From assembly GCF_036785885.1 (NCBI RefSeq), contig NC_092312.1, positions 11,922,001-11,986,000 of the forward strand: a stretch of DNA of 64,000 nt. Reading direction: 5' to 3'. The stretch comes from Coffea arabica (Eukaryota > Streptophyta > Magnoliopsida > Gentianales > Rubiaceae). The notes beneath the pieces were generated by a model. It saw only the letters and a list, made by a program, of their open reading frames with translations. It was not told where the DNA came from and ran no database searches. The position numbers and the translations under genes were made by a program. Of the stretch, positions 12,416 to 23,035 are shown one piece after another. Numbering within the stretch: position 1 is the stretch's first letter; each line of letters opens with the position of its first letter.

Positions 12416-12789
12416 GATCACAAGTCTGGAATCAACTCCACAAATTACCTCCTTTGTAGAATAACTTTTTTTTTTCATCATAATTTAAGAATTTTCTCAA
12501 AACACTGGGAAGATGGATCTTTTATATCCTTGGTCCATGCGGATAACGAGAGAAATTACCACGTTCTTCATTTTTTCCTCTTTGATCTCGTAAACCTATG
12601 AATCTGCAACAATCAGGGATGTGATATATTGTGTCCATTCCATGATGCTAAGTCCATGCTTACAAATTTCTAGGACACGTGAAAGTTGTATTTTGCTGGT
12701 CAAATTACATCAGCCACATATATTAGTCCTTGATATTTTGTCAAGAACGCGAGAAAGCCTCAAATCATCAGCTAGATCTCTCCTCAGAA

Positions 12790-12905
12790 GAAATTATTTT
12801 AATTCCTGAAGTATGGTTCAAATTGAGGAAAACATGTCTTGTGCTCTCCGCAACATGTCTTGAATCACAAATTCGAACCATACTTGAGGATTTAAAATAA
12901 TTGTT
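12790..12905. repeat. Small foldback sequence (possible MITE)
   Basis: The two flanks are imperfect inverted copies of about 35 bp: AAGTATGGTTC near 12819 pairs with GAACCATACTT near 12884, each next to AAATTATTTTAA-like sequence. The centre has a direct repeat of ACATGTCTTG. Confidence 0.6.
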
Positions 12906-15364
12906 TCTTTTTTATTTTTCTTTCAATTTATCTAATTTTTAATATTCATTTTTAAGATTTAAAATAATTATTGATTCAAAACTATTTATGGAAGCAAAAA
13001 TATGATTTTTATAAAATAATAAGCAAAAACCTTTTTCTATTTTTTTGTATTACTTGAAGGTTAATAAATAAAAATATGTTCTTTTTTTAATGCAATATGG
13101 CCTAAAAAATGGCATTTTTGGCATTAATGGGGTTTTTGTTAAATATTTGATCATTCAAAGGGTGAGACCATTATTTGGACAAATTACAGGGATTGATTGG
13201 TAATATGGTCAAACCTCAGGGGAGGTAAATGTAATTAACTCTTTTATTAATTGCAATATATGACTCCTATCTTAGCCTAGCTACAACTAATTTCCAATTA
13301 TGTGGTGGCATCCGTCTATACGTGGACGCTAATTGGGTTCAGAATTTGGTGAAGGGTTAAAAGAACTAATGAAGAATGAGCAGCTATTGCCTGCCTGTTT
13401 TCAACATCAAGTATCCAACATATTTATTATTATGATTATAATATGGCCATTGCTGATCTTTACCTCTACGAGATGGACCAGCTAGAAGGCCTAGGGTGGT
13501 ACCACTTTTAAGTTTTGTCCCTCACTCGCGCTGTTGGTCAAGATGCAAAGAAAAGAAACGATCTAATCTTCTCTCTCTCTCTATATATATATATTGGAAA
13601 AATTATTTAAAATATTACTTACATTTTGTTGAATATAATTTTTTGCTACTATTTTTTAAAATAACTCTACGTCGATATAAAATCAAATTGACAAAATTTA
13701 GTTCTAATCTCTAGGGTTTTTAGCTATTTTTTATCATTATCATTTTTTTAAGGGCAAAGTGATGTCGTACGATGATCAGGGCTGCTTTCCAAGCAATTAG
13801 AATGCAGAGACAAAATCTGAAAACGTTTACTGCGGGATCAAGTCACATTTCTATATGAAATATGAACGACCCACCCACATTCTCATTCTAAACAATTTCT
13901 ACCCCGAATTATTGGAGAGCATGCAGGAGGCCTGTTCGTGGAAGTGACGTAGTACTTCTTTTTCTCAAATAGGAAATCATAAAATTAATTCATAAAATTA
14001 TCTTCTAGAAGAACTCCGTACATAATTAGTATATTAGAAACATAAATGATTTATTAGTCTTCCCGCATTTTTTTATTCTAGTTTTGGTACGACAACGGCA
14101 TATGTGAATGATATTTTGAAAAATCGTTTAAGACATTTCGTCAAATGAATTTTTTTGCTCTTCATTTTTAAAATAATAACTTTACGTCATTGACAAATTT
14201 AATTGAGCAAAATTGAGTTTTAATCTAAGTTTTTAATCAATTTTTTAGTTTGAAATCATCGCGTGATCCACATACAACCATTTTTTATACACACGAATGT
14301 CATATTTCACTTTTATAACGGCAAAAATGAATATGAATCGAATCAAATCTCACTTTTTTAGAAACAAAAATATGAATATAGTTCGGATCAGTTCTTACTT
14401 TTTTAGGAGTAAAAACTAATATGGATCTAATCACCCGTATAATTACAAATAAAATCTAACTTTTTTTCCCTAAAACAATAACCATGCATAAGTCCCGATT
14501 TTGTAAGAAACTTAAAATTACTATTTTAAAAGTGGGGGTATGAAAAAAGTCATTTAAAGAAATATGATGGACGTTTTAACCGATTTTTTCCTGATATTTT
14601 CTTCTACGAAAAGGAACACTTACACTATACTACTGCAACAAGGGAGGAAGAATTATCCAATTGGGTTATAAAAAAAGAAGATTAGATGGAAAGGCTTATC
14701 TAGACCACACAATTGTACTCACACCCTCTAAACCTTTTTTTGTTTTTGACCGAAGAGCGTCGCAGAAATTCTTGTGGCCGACTACGTTGAGGGTGGTTAA
14801 GGAGTGTGGATATCGGTTCTTACACCTTTCAAAATTCAAGGACTGACGTAAATGCTTCCGGACAAAGAATGATGAACTTCCTCCCTCTCATGATCTCCAG
14901 CCTAATTCAAAGCATGTGCTAATTAATACTACTATCTTGAACTGACTCATGCAATGTGAATCACGGTTCAGAGACATTTCTATCAGCCATCAGGTTCGTT
15001 GTGTGTGTAAATCAAAAGCCGATATCAAAACAGGTTTTGCTTTCCAAAATTCTACCAAACATAGATGGTCAAAAATTGTATTTGTGGGGCACCACAAAAC
15101 TCATCCAGACCCCACCAATTTCCCTTATCTGGACCTTTCTTTGCTCCGGCTAATGATAACTTTGTGCACTGTACAGTTCAGCATTCGGCCCTTTCTCTTT
15201 TCAGTTCAGGTATCCTTTTGCTGCATAGTTCAAACCATATGTCTTAGGCATACTTACCAAGAAGCAAAACTTATCCCCAGCATGGCCATTTTTTCTTAGG
15301 TGAAATCTTCTGTGCTCAAGTTCCTAGTTCCCACTGCAGGAGTAGAATATAATAACATATCCAC
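12906..15364. other. Intergenic, upstream of the bHLH gene
   Basis: AT-rich. Two segments, about 13590-13740 and 14100-14260, share words such as TTTTTAAAATAA, AACTCTACGTC / AACTTTACGTC and TTGACAAA, so they look like diverged copies of one repeat. Several 60-116-codon frames near 14950-15300 overlap one another and show no family features. I cannot identify a TATA box for the bHLH gene with confidence. Confidence 0.4.
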
Positions 15365-16203
15365 ATGGAGCAAAACCCTAGTTCATCTAAAGCTGACAGA
15401 AAAACCATTGAGAGAGACAGAAGAAATCGGATGAAGACCCTTTATTCCAAGCTCACATCTCTTATTCCTCCTCAATCCAGGGTTCCTTCCTAGCCCAGAA
15501 CACGTCTTCATATATAACCTGCATACACCTCACTTCTTCTTCTTTGTTTTTTTTTTCTTTTTTTTTTTTTTTTTTTTGCCCTTTTTCTATGTTTTTATAG
15601 GGGAAGTGTGGCAAAGAAGTAAAAAATCTGGGAGCAAATGTGTTTGGTGTATGTTCATATATCTCGAAATTATGTTAAGTTTTTTTTTTTCCTTCTTTTC
15701 ATGTTTCCAGGAAGCATCATCTCTGCCAGATCAACTTGAGGAAGCCACAAATTACATAAAGAAGATGCAGATCAAGTTGGAGAAGTTGAAGGAGAGAAGA
15801 GATTTTACTAATGGAACAAGATTAAGCAGTGATACAGATACAGCGTCTGCAGGTCTGAGACTGCCACATATTGACATTCAAGAAAGGGGTTCGGCTCTGG
15901 AAGTGGTTCTGATAACTAAGTCGGATTGCCAATTCATGTTCACTGAGACCATCCGTTTGCTCCACGAAGAAGGAGCTGAGGTTGTCAATGCCAGTTTTTC
16001 TGTGCTGGGTGAAACCATTTTCCACACTGTACATTGCAAGGTAACCACTAGCCTGCTGTCTTTTCATGCTTTTTTCTGCCATGTCTAAGAGAAATCTGAA
16101 CTTTTCTTCTCTTTTGTGTCTTTAGATAGGAGAATCAGCACCTTGTTCTGCAGCAGCAAGGATATCCGAGAAGCTAAAGAAGTTTGTTTACGGTGACAAT
16201 TAG
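15365..16203 (+). CDS. bHLH transcription factor, bHLH162-like
   Basis: Three exons, 15365-15481, 15711-16040 and 16126-16203, joined by GT-AG introns with phase-0 junctions, give 174 aa. Residues 11-22 are a basic region (R12, E16, R19, R20), 23-35 helix 1 and about 44-69 helix 2 (LPDQLEEATNYIKKMQIKLE). The rest, from about 88, resembles the ACT-like C-terminus of plant bHLHs. The start MEQNPSSSKADRKTIERDRR matches the style of the bHLH162/118/36 group. The His usual in the HER triad appears to be Arg12, so E-box binding may be atypical. As a nuclear dimerising regulator its targets cannot be read from sequence. The first donor is weak (AGG|GTTCCT), and retention of intron 1 would stop translation after four codons. 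Confidence 0.9.
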
Positions 16204-18365
16204 TTAACTGATCTGACATGTTTTTCGCTTGTTTTTCATTAGTTTGAGTCTTGACTTGTTATCATTCCAAATGGAGATCAATTCATTTTCCCTGCCGTTT
16301 TTGTGTCACGTCTGAGGTGTAAGATATGAATCTCTTGAATCCGCTTCAATCTATTGACTGATTATATGCTTCTTGTAGTCTTAAACTTTTTCTTCTTCTT
16401 CTACACTAGGATTAGGCCCTCCTCCGTATACCATTTAGATATAATCGTGCATCATTAAGATTGAAAATGAAAGTTAGGTACATACATTATCACCCACATT
16501 TTCCTAGCAAACATGGGTTGTTTTGCAAGTGAGATACCAGCGTTGCTACATAGTTGTTGGTATTCGCCAACACAGGCTTAAGTTAGTTGCATATGCAAGA
16601 TTTAGATCATATTTGGTCAATAACCAACCACCAAGGTTTAAGTATGTATTTCTAGTGCTTCGAAGCATGCACATGCCATTTGATACTTTGATTAAGGTTC
16701 ACAGGTTCAGCGTCTACGTCTTAATTCCACGAGGTCTGGCCACAGTGCAAAGAAAGCCAGTACTTTATTTTCTGAAGTTGTTGTTGTTAACTAGATGCAA
16801 ATAACTATAATTACTAGTACCAGTAGTGTTTATCAGCCATGAGATGATTCCGTTCAAGATGTTTGATCCTATTCCTAAGAATCACCAAGTCATATGCCAT
16901 TTGTTCAAGATATGTTAAGAACCAGTAGTGTTTTATGTTCTAGATGGATGTGTGATAGCTCTATGTACGTACAAAGATTCCCTAGGATATTATTTGTAAC
17001 TGGTCAACGTCAAGTTCTCAGGAAATAAGGGATCGTGTTGAAATCTAGAAACGTGAAAAAATGAAATATAAAACAGCCTTCGGGGTAGTTGCAGGCTTTT
17101 TCCCTCTCACAAGTTAAACTAGAGAATGGCATTGGATCACACGAGCTCTTTTTGATCCTCTCATTGAGCGCAAGTTGGACTAAATTATTAGATTAACCTA
17201 ACCCTTGTTCTCATTGCAGAATTTTTATATACAAATGGTCTGGTGGTAGATGAAATAGTGGTTTAGGTTGCGCATGTATATGGTCCCCCACCCCACCCCC
17301 CCCCCCCCAAAAAAAAAGACAATCCATAAGTTATCTCTCGTTCTTTACCTTCTTGCATGCATATGGATCAGGAGTTTATAGGGAATGTTTTTCTAGTTAG
17401 AAATCAGTGATACTTAAATTTGTCAAGTAATGTTAAGTTATGATGGTAGTGATATATGCTTACTAATTACCAATAGATGAAATCCTACCACTTTCACAAT
17501 CAATCTTAACATTCACTTAAGAAACCTTTCTATTCACTAGTTGTCCTTACTGTTTTGTCTTGTTTGTCTATTTATGGTCATTTTCAAGATAGGACTGAAA
17601 GCAATGGTAGAATTGCATTGAAGACATGTTTGAACTGTCAACTACAGAAAATATATAGGCCTTTTTCTGAATGCCCAGTGCTTTTCATTCGAAGTGTACT
17701 TGGAGCTTTTGCTCTTGTAATTTACAAGGCGGAAGAGCAAATTGTGGCTCCATGGTGCTCTCTTTGGTTGGACAAAGTGTCAATTTGCATCTCTTTTTTT
17801 GCGATGACAAACCATCTATTTAAAAAGCCAAGAGCTGATTTAAGTGGCAAGAGACAAAGCCCTCAATCTACATATTAGAAGTCGATCGAAGAGGCTTTGA
17901 TCTAACTAGCTACTAAGGTTGAAACCTCAAAATTTAGAGATCTCTCTCTCTCTTTCTCTCTTTGCATTTTAAATCCCCTACCCCTATTTTGCTGAAAAAA
18001 TTAAAAACAAATACATATTAGAAATTAACATTCAGCCATAGTATGTGCTCAAAATTAACCACATTGAACCAACAATATGTTTGAGTTGCCAAGATAACAA
18101 GTCTCTTCATCCTAATTCGCTTTTGAATTTCAATTTGGGTCCATCTATAAAAAGTTGACTCTAAATTACAACGTTAGTAAGGAGCGATAAACACAAATAT
18201 GAAAATTCCTAAAATTAAGGAGATGGGTTATCCAGTAATTTGTAAACACAAATATAGAAAGCCTAGCTTGTAAACAATAGAAGCCGAAGGGCTAACGCAA
18301 TTTTATATTGACAGACATGAAGGACTTCACAAGCCCACAATTATATATCCTATAAAAAGTATTAA
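16204..18365. other. bHLH 3' flank and intergenic DNA
   Basis: Presumed bHLH 3' UTR, then AT-rich sequence with a C run at 17297-17309 and a CT microsatellite at about 17940-17960. Frames of 93 and 107 codons at 16523 and 17555 have no domain, signal peptide or splice support and are probably chance. No gene supported. Confidence 0.45.
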
Positions 18366-18640
18366 GAACTATTGAGAAAAAGTAAAGAACTTTCCAAGAA
18401 ATTTATGTACTCTCACTTATTTTATCAGTATGACCTTGATAAACAGACAATAAAGAAAGTGTTGAGAAAATAGCAAAGGACTTTCCTAGAATTCTTAGGT
18501 ACTCTCACTCATTTTACCAATATGACCTTGATAGACAGACAATAAGGGAACTATTGAGAAAAGGTAAAGAACTTTGCAAGGAATTTAAGTACTCTCGCTT
18601 ATTGTATCAATATGACCTTGATAAACAGATACTGTACAAT
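18366..18640. repeat. Tandem array, about three copies of a 90-bp unit
   Basis: The landmark TTGAGAAAA recurs at 18372, 18462 and 18554. Each copy continues with AAAG-ACTTTCC, GTACTCTC-CTTATTTTA-like and TATGACCTTGATA-ACAGA. Copies differ by scattered substitutions. No open frame runs through the array. Confidence 0.85.
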
Positions 18641-19373
18641 ATAAGAGGAGGGCACAAACGGTAGACACGGCCGCCAATCCCTTGGTAAACTAGGCAACTT
18701 CGGAGGAGTAATTAACAACTTTAGTGTACGCTTCCGAAGAGCGAGCCCCCGAAACAAAAATTGAAGGCATGTGGCGTCCCGAATTTTGAGCGTCGATTTG
18801 GACCAACGTCCGCCCATGAACGGTAGACGTTATACACTTTTGTTAAGAATATTACAAGATTCATTTTTCAAGTGCGCCTATGAATTCAGAACTTGTTTAC
18901 AAGAATGACGATTCTGTAAGACAATTCCTCTTGCCAATACATTTGCAATAATTTTTTATTAGTAGTAAAATTAGATGCATGTCCTCTGCTTAATTTTATG
19001 TGTTATCCAATAAAGTAAAATTCTCATATTATTGATTTCAGAAAAAAAATTTTATGTTATTTTTATTGAGCTTTGATTAAGTTCAAAATAGGGTTCGAGA
19101 TCCACTTTGACATTGAGAACTCCTTAAAATTGGATTCAGATCAGCTTAATTAAATCAAAATTCAACTCAACTCAAAATTCAACTCAACTCGACTGCCTTG
19201 CAGCCGAGTTTCAAGAGATAGAAAGTAGTAGTGACTTCCGCGGTGATTTCTATCATTCTATTCCCTGCCCTTCTCTTGAACAACATCCACATGATCACAC
19301 TGACCAAATTTCAATTATCCATTACGCCAACGATTGCATTGGACCGTAAAACATTTGGATTTCCGTATATCCT
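18641..19373. other. Intergenic, no gene seen
   Basis: No supported coding region. A direct repeat of AAATTCAACTCAACTC lies at about 19157-19188. Confidence 0.5.
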
Positions 19374-19481
19374 AGCCCAAGTACTGGAAATTTCATTTTC
19401 TTGAATTTCTCTTGGGCCCGTCTTACCCTGTTTGGGCCCATCTTCAACCATAAACCTTTACCAGAGACTGAGCTAGGGTTT
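19374..19481 (+). promoter_or_regulatory. eIF3d promoter region: three site II motifs and a telo-box
   Basis: AGCCCA at 19374, TTGGGCCCG at 19412 and TGGGCCCA at 19433 match the plant site II motif (TGGGCY, bound by TCP factors). CTAGGGTTT at 19473 is a telo-box. This pairing is known from plant ribosomal-protein and translation-factor promoters. A CTT-rich leader (19495-19545) follows. No TATA box is obvious. The motifs lie 100-215 bp upstream of the ATG. Confidence 0.7.
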
Positions 19482-19588
19482 TTCTTATCGTTCTCCTTCT
19501 CTCTTCTTCTTCTTCTTCTTCTTCTTCCACCTCCTCTTTCTCGGTGAAATAGAAACCTTCTCAGTAAGCTCCGATTTGGATCAAAGTC

Positions 19589-21352
19589 ATGGTGGGTTTT
19601 GAAGTCGGAGCGGTTCCGTTCAATCCTGACGGTTGGGGCCCACCCGATTCCTCCACCGCCAATTCCATTTCCGTCCCAAACCACCCATCCAATGTCCCCT
19701 TCGCCCCGTTTTCCCGGTCTGACAAGCTCGGTCGAATCGCAGACTGGACCCGAGCTATTTCCAACCCCAATCGTCCTGGATCTAATCCATCCAACAAAAA
19801 TGTTTCTGACTCTGCCTTTGATTTCACCGGCGACGACTCTTTTGCAACCTTAGCCGCCGACGAGGACTCCTCTTTCCGTTTAGTTGACAATGCCGCCTCG
19901 AAATCCCACCACGGCCACCATCAGAACCGCCCCAAATTCAACCCCAGGTGGCGTTTCAACCCCCACCACCACCGCTCTCAGCTACCCCAGCGCCGCGACG
20001 AAGAGGTCGAAGCCCGAAAACGCGAAGCCGAGAAGGAACGAGCTCGTAGAGACCGTCTTTACAACCTCAATCGCTCTTCCACCAACGCCGGACCTCGCCG
20101 CGAGTCTGCCGTCTTCAAATCGTCCGTCGATATCCAGCCGGAGTGGAATATGCTCGATCAAATCCCCTTCTCCACCTTCTCCAAGCTCTCCTTCTCCGTA
20201 CCCGAGCCGGAAGACCTCCTTGTATGCGGTGGGCTCGAATTTTATGACCGGTCATACGATCGAATCACCCCCAAAAACGAACGCCGTCTGGAGCGCTTCA
20301 AGAATCGCAATTTCTTCAAGGTGACAACCACTGATGACCCTGTAATCCGCCGCCTGGCCAACGAGGATAAAGCTACAGTTTTTGCAACAGATACGATATT
20401 GTCAAGTTTAATGTGCGCTCCCAGGTCAGTTTATTCATGGGATATTGTGATTCAACGCGTTGGGAATAAGTTATTTTTTGATAAGCGTGATGGATCGCAG
20501 TTGGATTTGTTATCCGTGCACGAGACTTCTCAGGAGCCTTTACCTGATGTGAAGGATGATATAAACTCTGCTTATTCATTAAGTGTCGAGGCTGCTTATA
20601 TAAACCAGAACTTTTCGCAGCAGGTTTTGATTAGGGACGGGAATAAGGTTACTTTTGAGGAGCCGAACCCATTTGCAAACGAAGGAGAGGAAGTGGCCTC
20701 GGTGGCTTACAGGTATAGGAGGTGGAAGTTGGATGATGATATGTACTTAGTTGCACGGTGCGAGGTTCAGAGTGTGGTGGAATTGAATAATCAAAGGTCG
20801 TTTTTGACTCTTAATGCGTTGAATGAATTTGATCCTAAGTACTCGGGTGTTGATTGGAGGCAGAAGTTGGAGACTCAGAGGGGTGCTGTCTTGGCCACTG
20901 AATTGAAGAACAATGCCAATAAGTTGGCTAAATGGACTGCTCAGGCGCTTTTGGGTAGTGCTGATATGATGAAATTGGGGTATGTTTCTAGGGTTCATCC
21001 AAGGGATCATTTTAACCATGTGATATTGGCTGTTGTTGGATATAAACCGAGGGAGTTTGCTGCGCAGATTAATTTGAATACCTCTAATATGTGGGGCATT
21101 GTGAAGAGTATCGTGGACTTGTGTATGAAGTTGAATGAAGGGAAGTATGTGCTTGTTAAGGACCCATCCAAGCCACAAGTGAGGATTTACGAGGTCCCAC
21201 CTGATGCATTTGAGAATGACTATGTGGAGGAGCCGTTGCCAGAGGAGGAGCAGGTTCAGCCTCCTGCAGAGGATGCTGAAGGTGGGGAGGCGAATGCTAC
21301 GGCTAATGATGTGGAGGACAAGGATGTCAGTGCTGAACCGGTAGCAGCTTGA
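19589..21352 (+). CDS. TIF3D1: Eukaryotic translation initiation factor 3 subunit D (eIF3d)
   Basis: A single uninterrupted frame of 587 aa starting MVGFEVGAVPFNPDGWGPPD. The length and the conserved blocks fit plant eIF3d (eIF3-zeta): an N-terminal FAPFSRSDKLGRIADWTR block, a DRITPKNERRLERFKNRNFF block and a conserved core through YKPREFAAQINLNTSNMWGI. The end is acidic (EEPLPEEEQ). eIF3d is part of the cytosolic eIF3 complex that brings the 43S pre-initiation complex to mRNA, and in other eukaryotes its core has a cap-binding fold. The coding exon has no intron. Codon use changes visibly: the first ~770 bases favour C-ending codons, whereas after about 20360 T/G-ending codons dominate. The start is the first in-frame ATG after a CTT-rich leader. 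Confidence 0.96.
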   Translation: MVGFEVGAVPFNPDGWGPPDSSTANSISVPNHPSNVPFAPFSRSDKLGRIADWTRAISNPNRPGSNPSNKNVSDSAFDFTGDDSFATLAADEDSSFRLVDNAASKSHHGHHQNRPKFNPRWRFNPHHHRSQLPQRRDEEVEARKREAEKERARRDRLYNLNRSSTNAGPRRESAVFKSSVDIQPEWNMLDQIPFSTFSKLSFSVPEPEDLLVCGGLEFYDRSYDRITPKNERRLERFKNRNFFKVTTTDDPVIRRLANEDKATVFATDTILSSLMCAPRSVYSWDIVIQRVGNKLFFDKRDGSQLDLLSVHETSQEPLPDVKDDINSAYSLSVEAAYINQNFSQQVLIRDGNKVTFEEPNPFANEGEEVASVAYRYRRWKLDDDMYLVARCEVQSVVELNNQRSFLTLNALNEFDPKYSGVDWRQKLETQRGAVLATELKNNANKLAKWTAQALLGSADMMKLGYVSRVHPRDHFNHVILAVVGYKPREFAAQINLNTSNMWGIVKSIVDLCMKLNEGKYVLVKDPSKPQVRIYEVPPDAFENDYVEEPLPEEEQVQPPAEDAEGGEANATANDVEDKDVSAEPVAA

Positions 21353-22898
21353 ATGGTATTTTTACTAGTAGACATGAATAGTTGCATTTGGTTATGTTTG
21401 TTGCTTCTTCCTAGTAAGAGCATATTGATTCAAGAAGTTGATTTACCCTTTGATGCTGTTCTATGTCATCTTGTTAGTTTTTTTTTTTAACAAAACTATG
21501 CATCAAGTCCTTTTCCAGTGGCTGATATACTATTACCTTGTAAGTATGTTATGGTTTTCTATAATACTGGGAAGGTTTCTCTTAGAATCGAATTGGATAT
21601 GATATGAGAATGTATTCTTTGGCTGTGAAATTGAATCCTTTCAGAGATGATATATTTTTATTCTTGGTCAAAATAAGTGTGGCCTTTCTGTGGCATTGAT
21701 TTACTTAATTGTATAACAAAGATTATCGGTTGGTTTGCAAATGATTTGTGGAGGTGTTATTATCCTGTGAAATGGGTGGTAATCTTGGATTTGGTGGTCA
21801 CTAGCTGAAGTCCTTAAATAGCTGAGTTGACCTCTTTTATATATTTGTTCTTGTTGTTTTCAGCAAGAAAGAGATAAGGAAGAGATAGGATTACCTTTCA
21901 TTTTCTGTTCTCCCCAATAAAGTCATATTAGGCTCTGAGTCTTCAGAAACTAGCCTCTTACCTGGACCTTGAATGTGCTTTATCTTGTTCTGCTTGATGT
22001 TTCATCTGAGATTAACAAATGTTCTTTTGGCTGCTTATACAACCTTCTAAGTATGATGTATGTGAACATGTATGATTGTTCTTCAATTGTATTAGAAAAA
22101 GTCTATGTGGGCATGGATGATCTAGGTTAAATGTTTGTGTGTGTGTGTGTGGGGCATAGGCAGCTGTTTGGTGTTTCTACGGCCTAGTTCATTAGCTTTT
22201 GCATGGACCCTGATTTACATGTCAAAAAGATATAAACCATCTGATCATCGCAACTTGGACATAGTCTCGTATTTGGTGAAACTATTAAGCTGGTAATTGG
22301 AGTTGATCCTAAATGCTCCAGTTATAGTATTCTTGTGGGTTCTTTTAATCTTGTTTTCTGATGAAGTTCCTTTCTTGTCACTGAAGCTTGCAACTCTACG
22401 TGAAGTTTTAATTTCCCAACGTGCTAGCAAAATTTCTTGCGACATATGGTTCCATGTCTTGGTGAACGGCAATACAACCACCCTCTCTCTCTCTATCTCT
22501 CTTTCTGTGGATTGCCCTGGTAGATTATGTCAGGGGCCTTGTGGCTTTGTCAGCTTGTTTTAACTAGTTAAATAAGTTTATGCACAATCATATGGAGTAG
22601 TAGATCGGTCTTATATGGAGGTATGATACCGCTATTTATGTTGTATTTGCAAAAGATTTTGAATGTTGTGCTTGCAGATCTTACCGCTGTGAATGACCAT
22701 GCTTTTGAAGGACAAAATTTCATCCACCTTTCATATGAACATGCTATGATCTTCTTTAGTTTCCTCCTTGAATTTTGTACCATCTTGTTAATAGTTCAGG
22801 GTAGTTCTTGTTGATTTATCTACTTGTGTTGCATGTTTTTCTGGCTGAGTTGGATGATGTATTTCTTCCTTTGTTGTCCCTTTTGCAGGTTAGAAGCT
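21353..22898. other. eIF3d 3' flank
   Basis: T-rich sequence typical of a 3' UTR and downstream DNA, with a GT run at 22136-22151 and a CT run at 22484-22504. Short open frames on both strands here overlap and show no family features. Confidence 0.5.
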
Positions 22899-23035
22899 AA
22901 GATAATGGTTCTAGAAGCTAATCTAGCGGCAGCTGTACGTGCTTTACGTGTCTAAAAGTTGTTGATAATGGTTCTAGAAGCTAATTCCGGGATTATTATA
23001 GCCTCAGCTGTACTTGCTTTACATGTTCAAAGGTG
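22899..23035. repeat. Diverged tandem duplication, about 70 bp
   Basis: ATAATGGTTCTAGAAGCTAAT occurs at about 22902 and 22965. Each copy is followed by CAGCTGTACGTGCTTTACGTG or a close variant (CAGCTGTACTTGC then TTTACATG). The second copy carries an extra stretch of about 14 bases. Confidence 0.8.

Larger units (their letters stand above)
8517..12505. mobile_element. Element E1: about 4-kb inverted-repeat DNA transposon with hairpin-array ends
   Basis: The two ends are inverted copies. Each begins with a GAGAAATTT-like motif, then an A-rich stretch and TTCTACAAA, then a TCTTCGCATT motif leading into an array of short hairpins (8605-8780 and 12283-12415). The same end sequence occurs at both ends of E2 (31699-32689), which confirms a family. 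The interior holds an 18-bp perfect inverted repeat, a roughly 750-bp AT-only block and a broken ORF related to plant transposon proteins. Long TIRs would fit a Mutator-like element, but I found no clear target-site duplication and no recognisable transposase, so superfamily and exact ends are uncertain. Confidence 0.7.

Noticed and set aside
15822..16082. 86-codon minus-strand frame inside the bHLH gene
   Set aside because: Antisense shadow of exon 2.
20747..21178. 143-codon minus-strand frame under eIF3d
   Set aside because: Shadow of the eIF3d coding sequence; no domain of its own.
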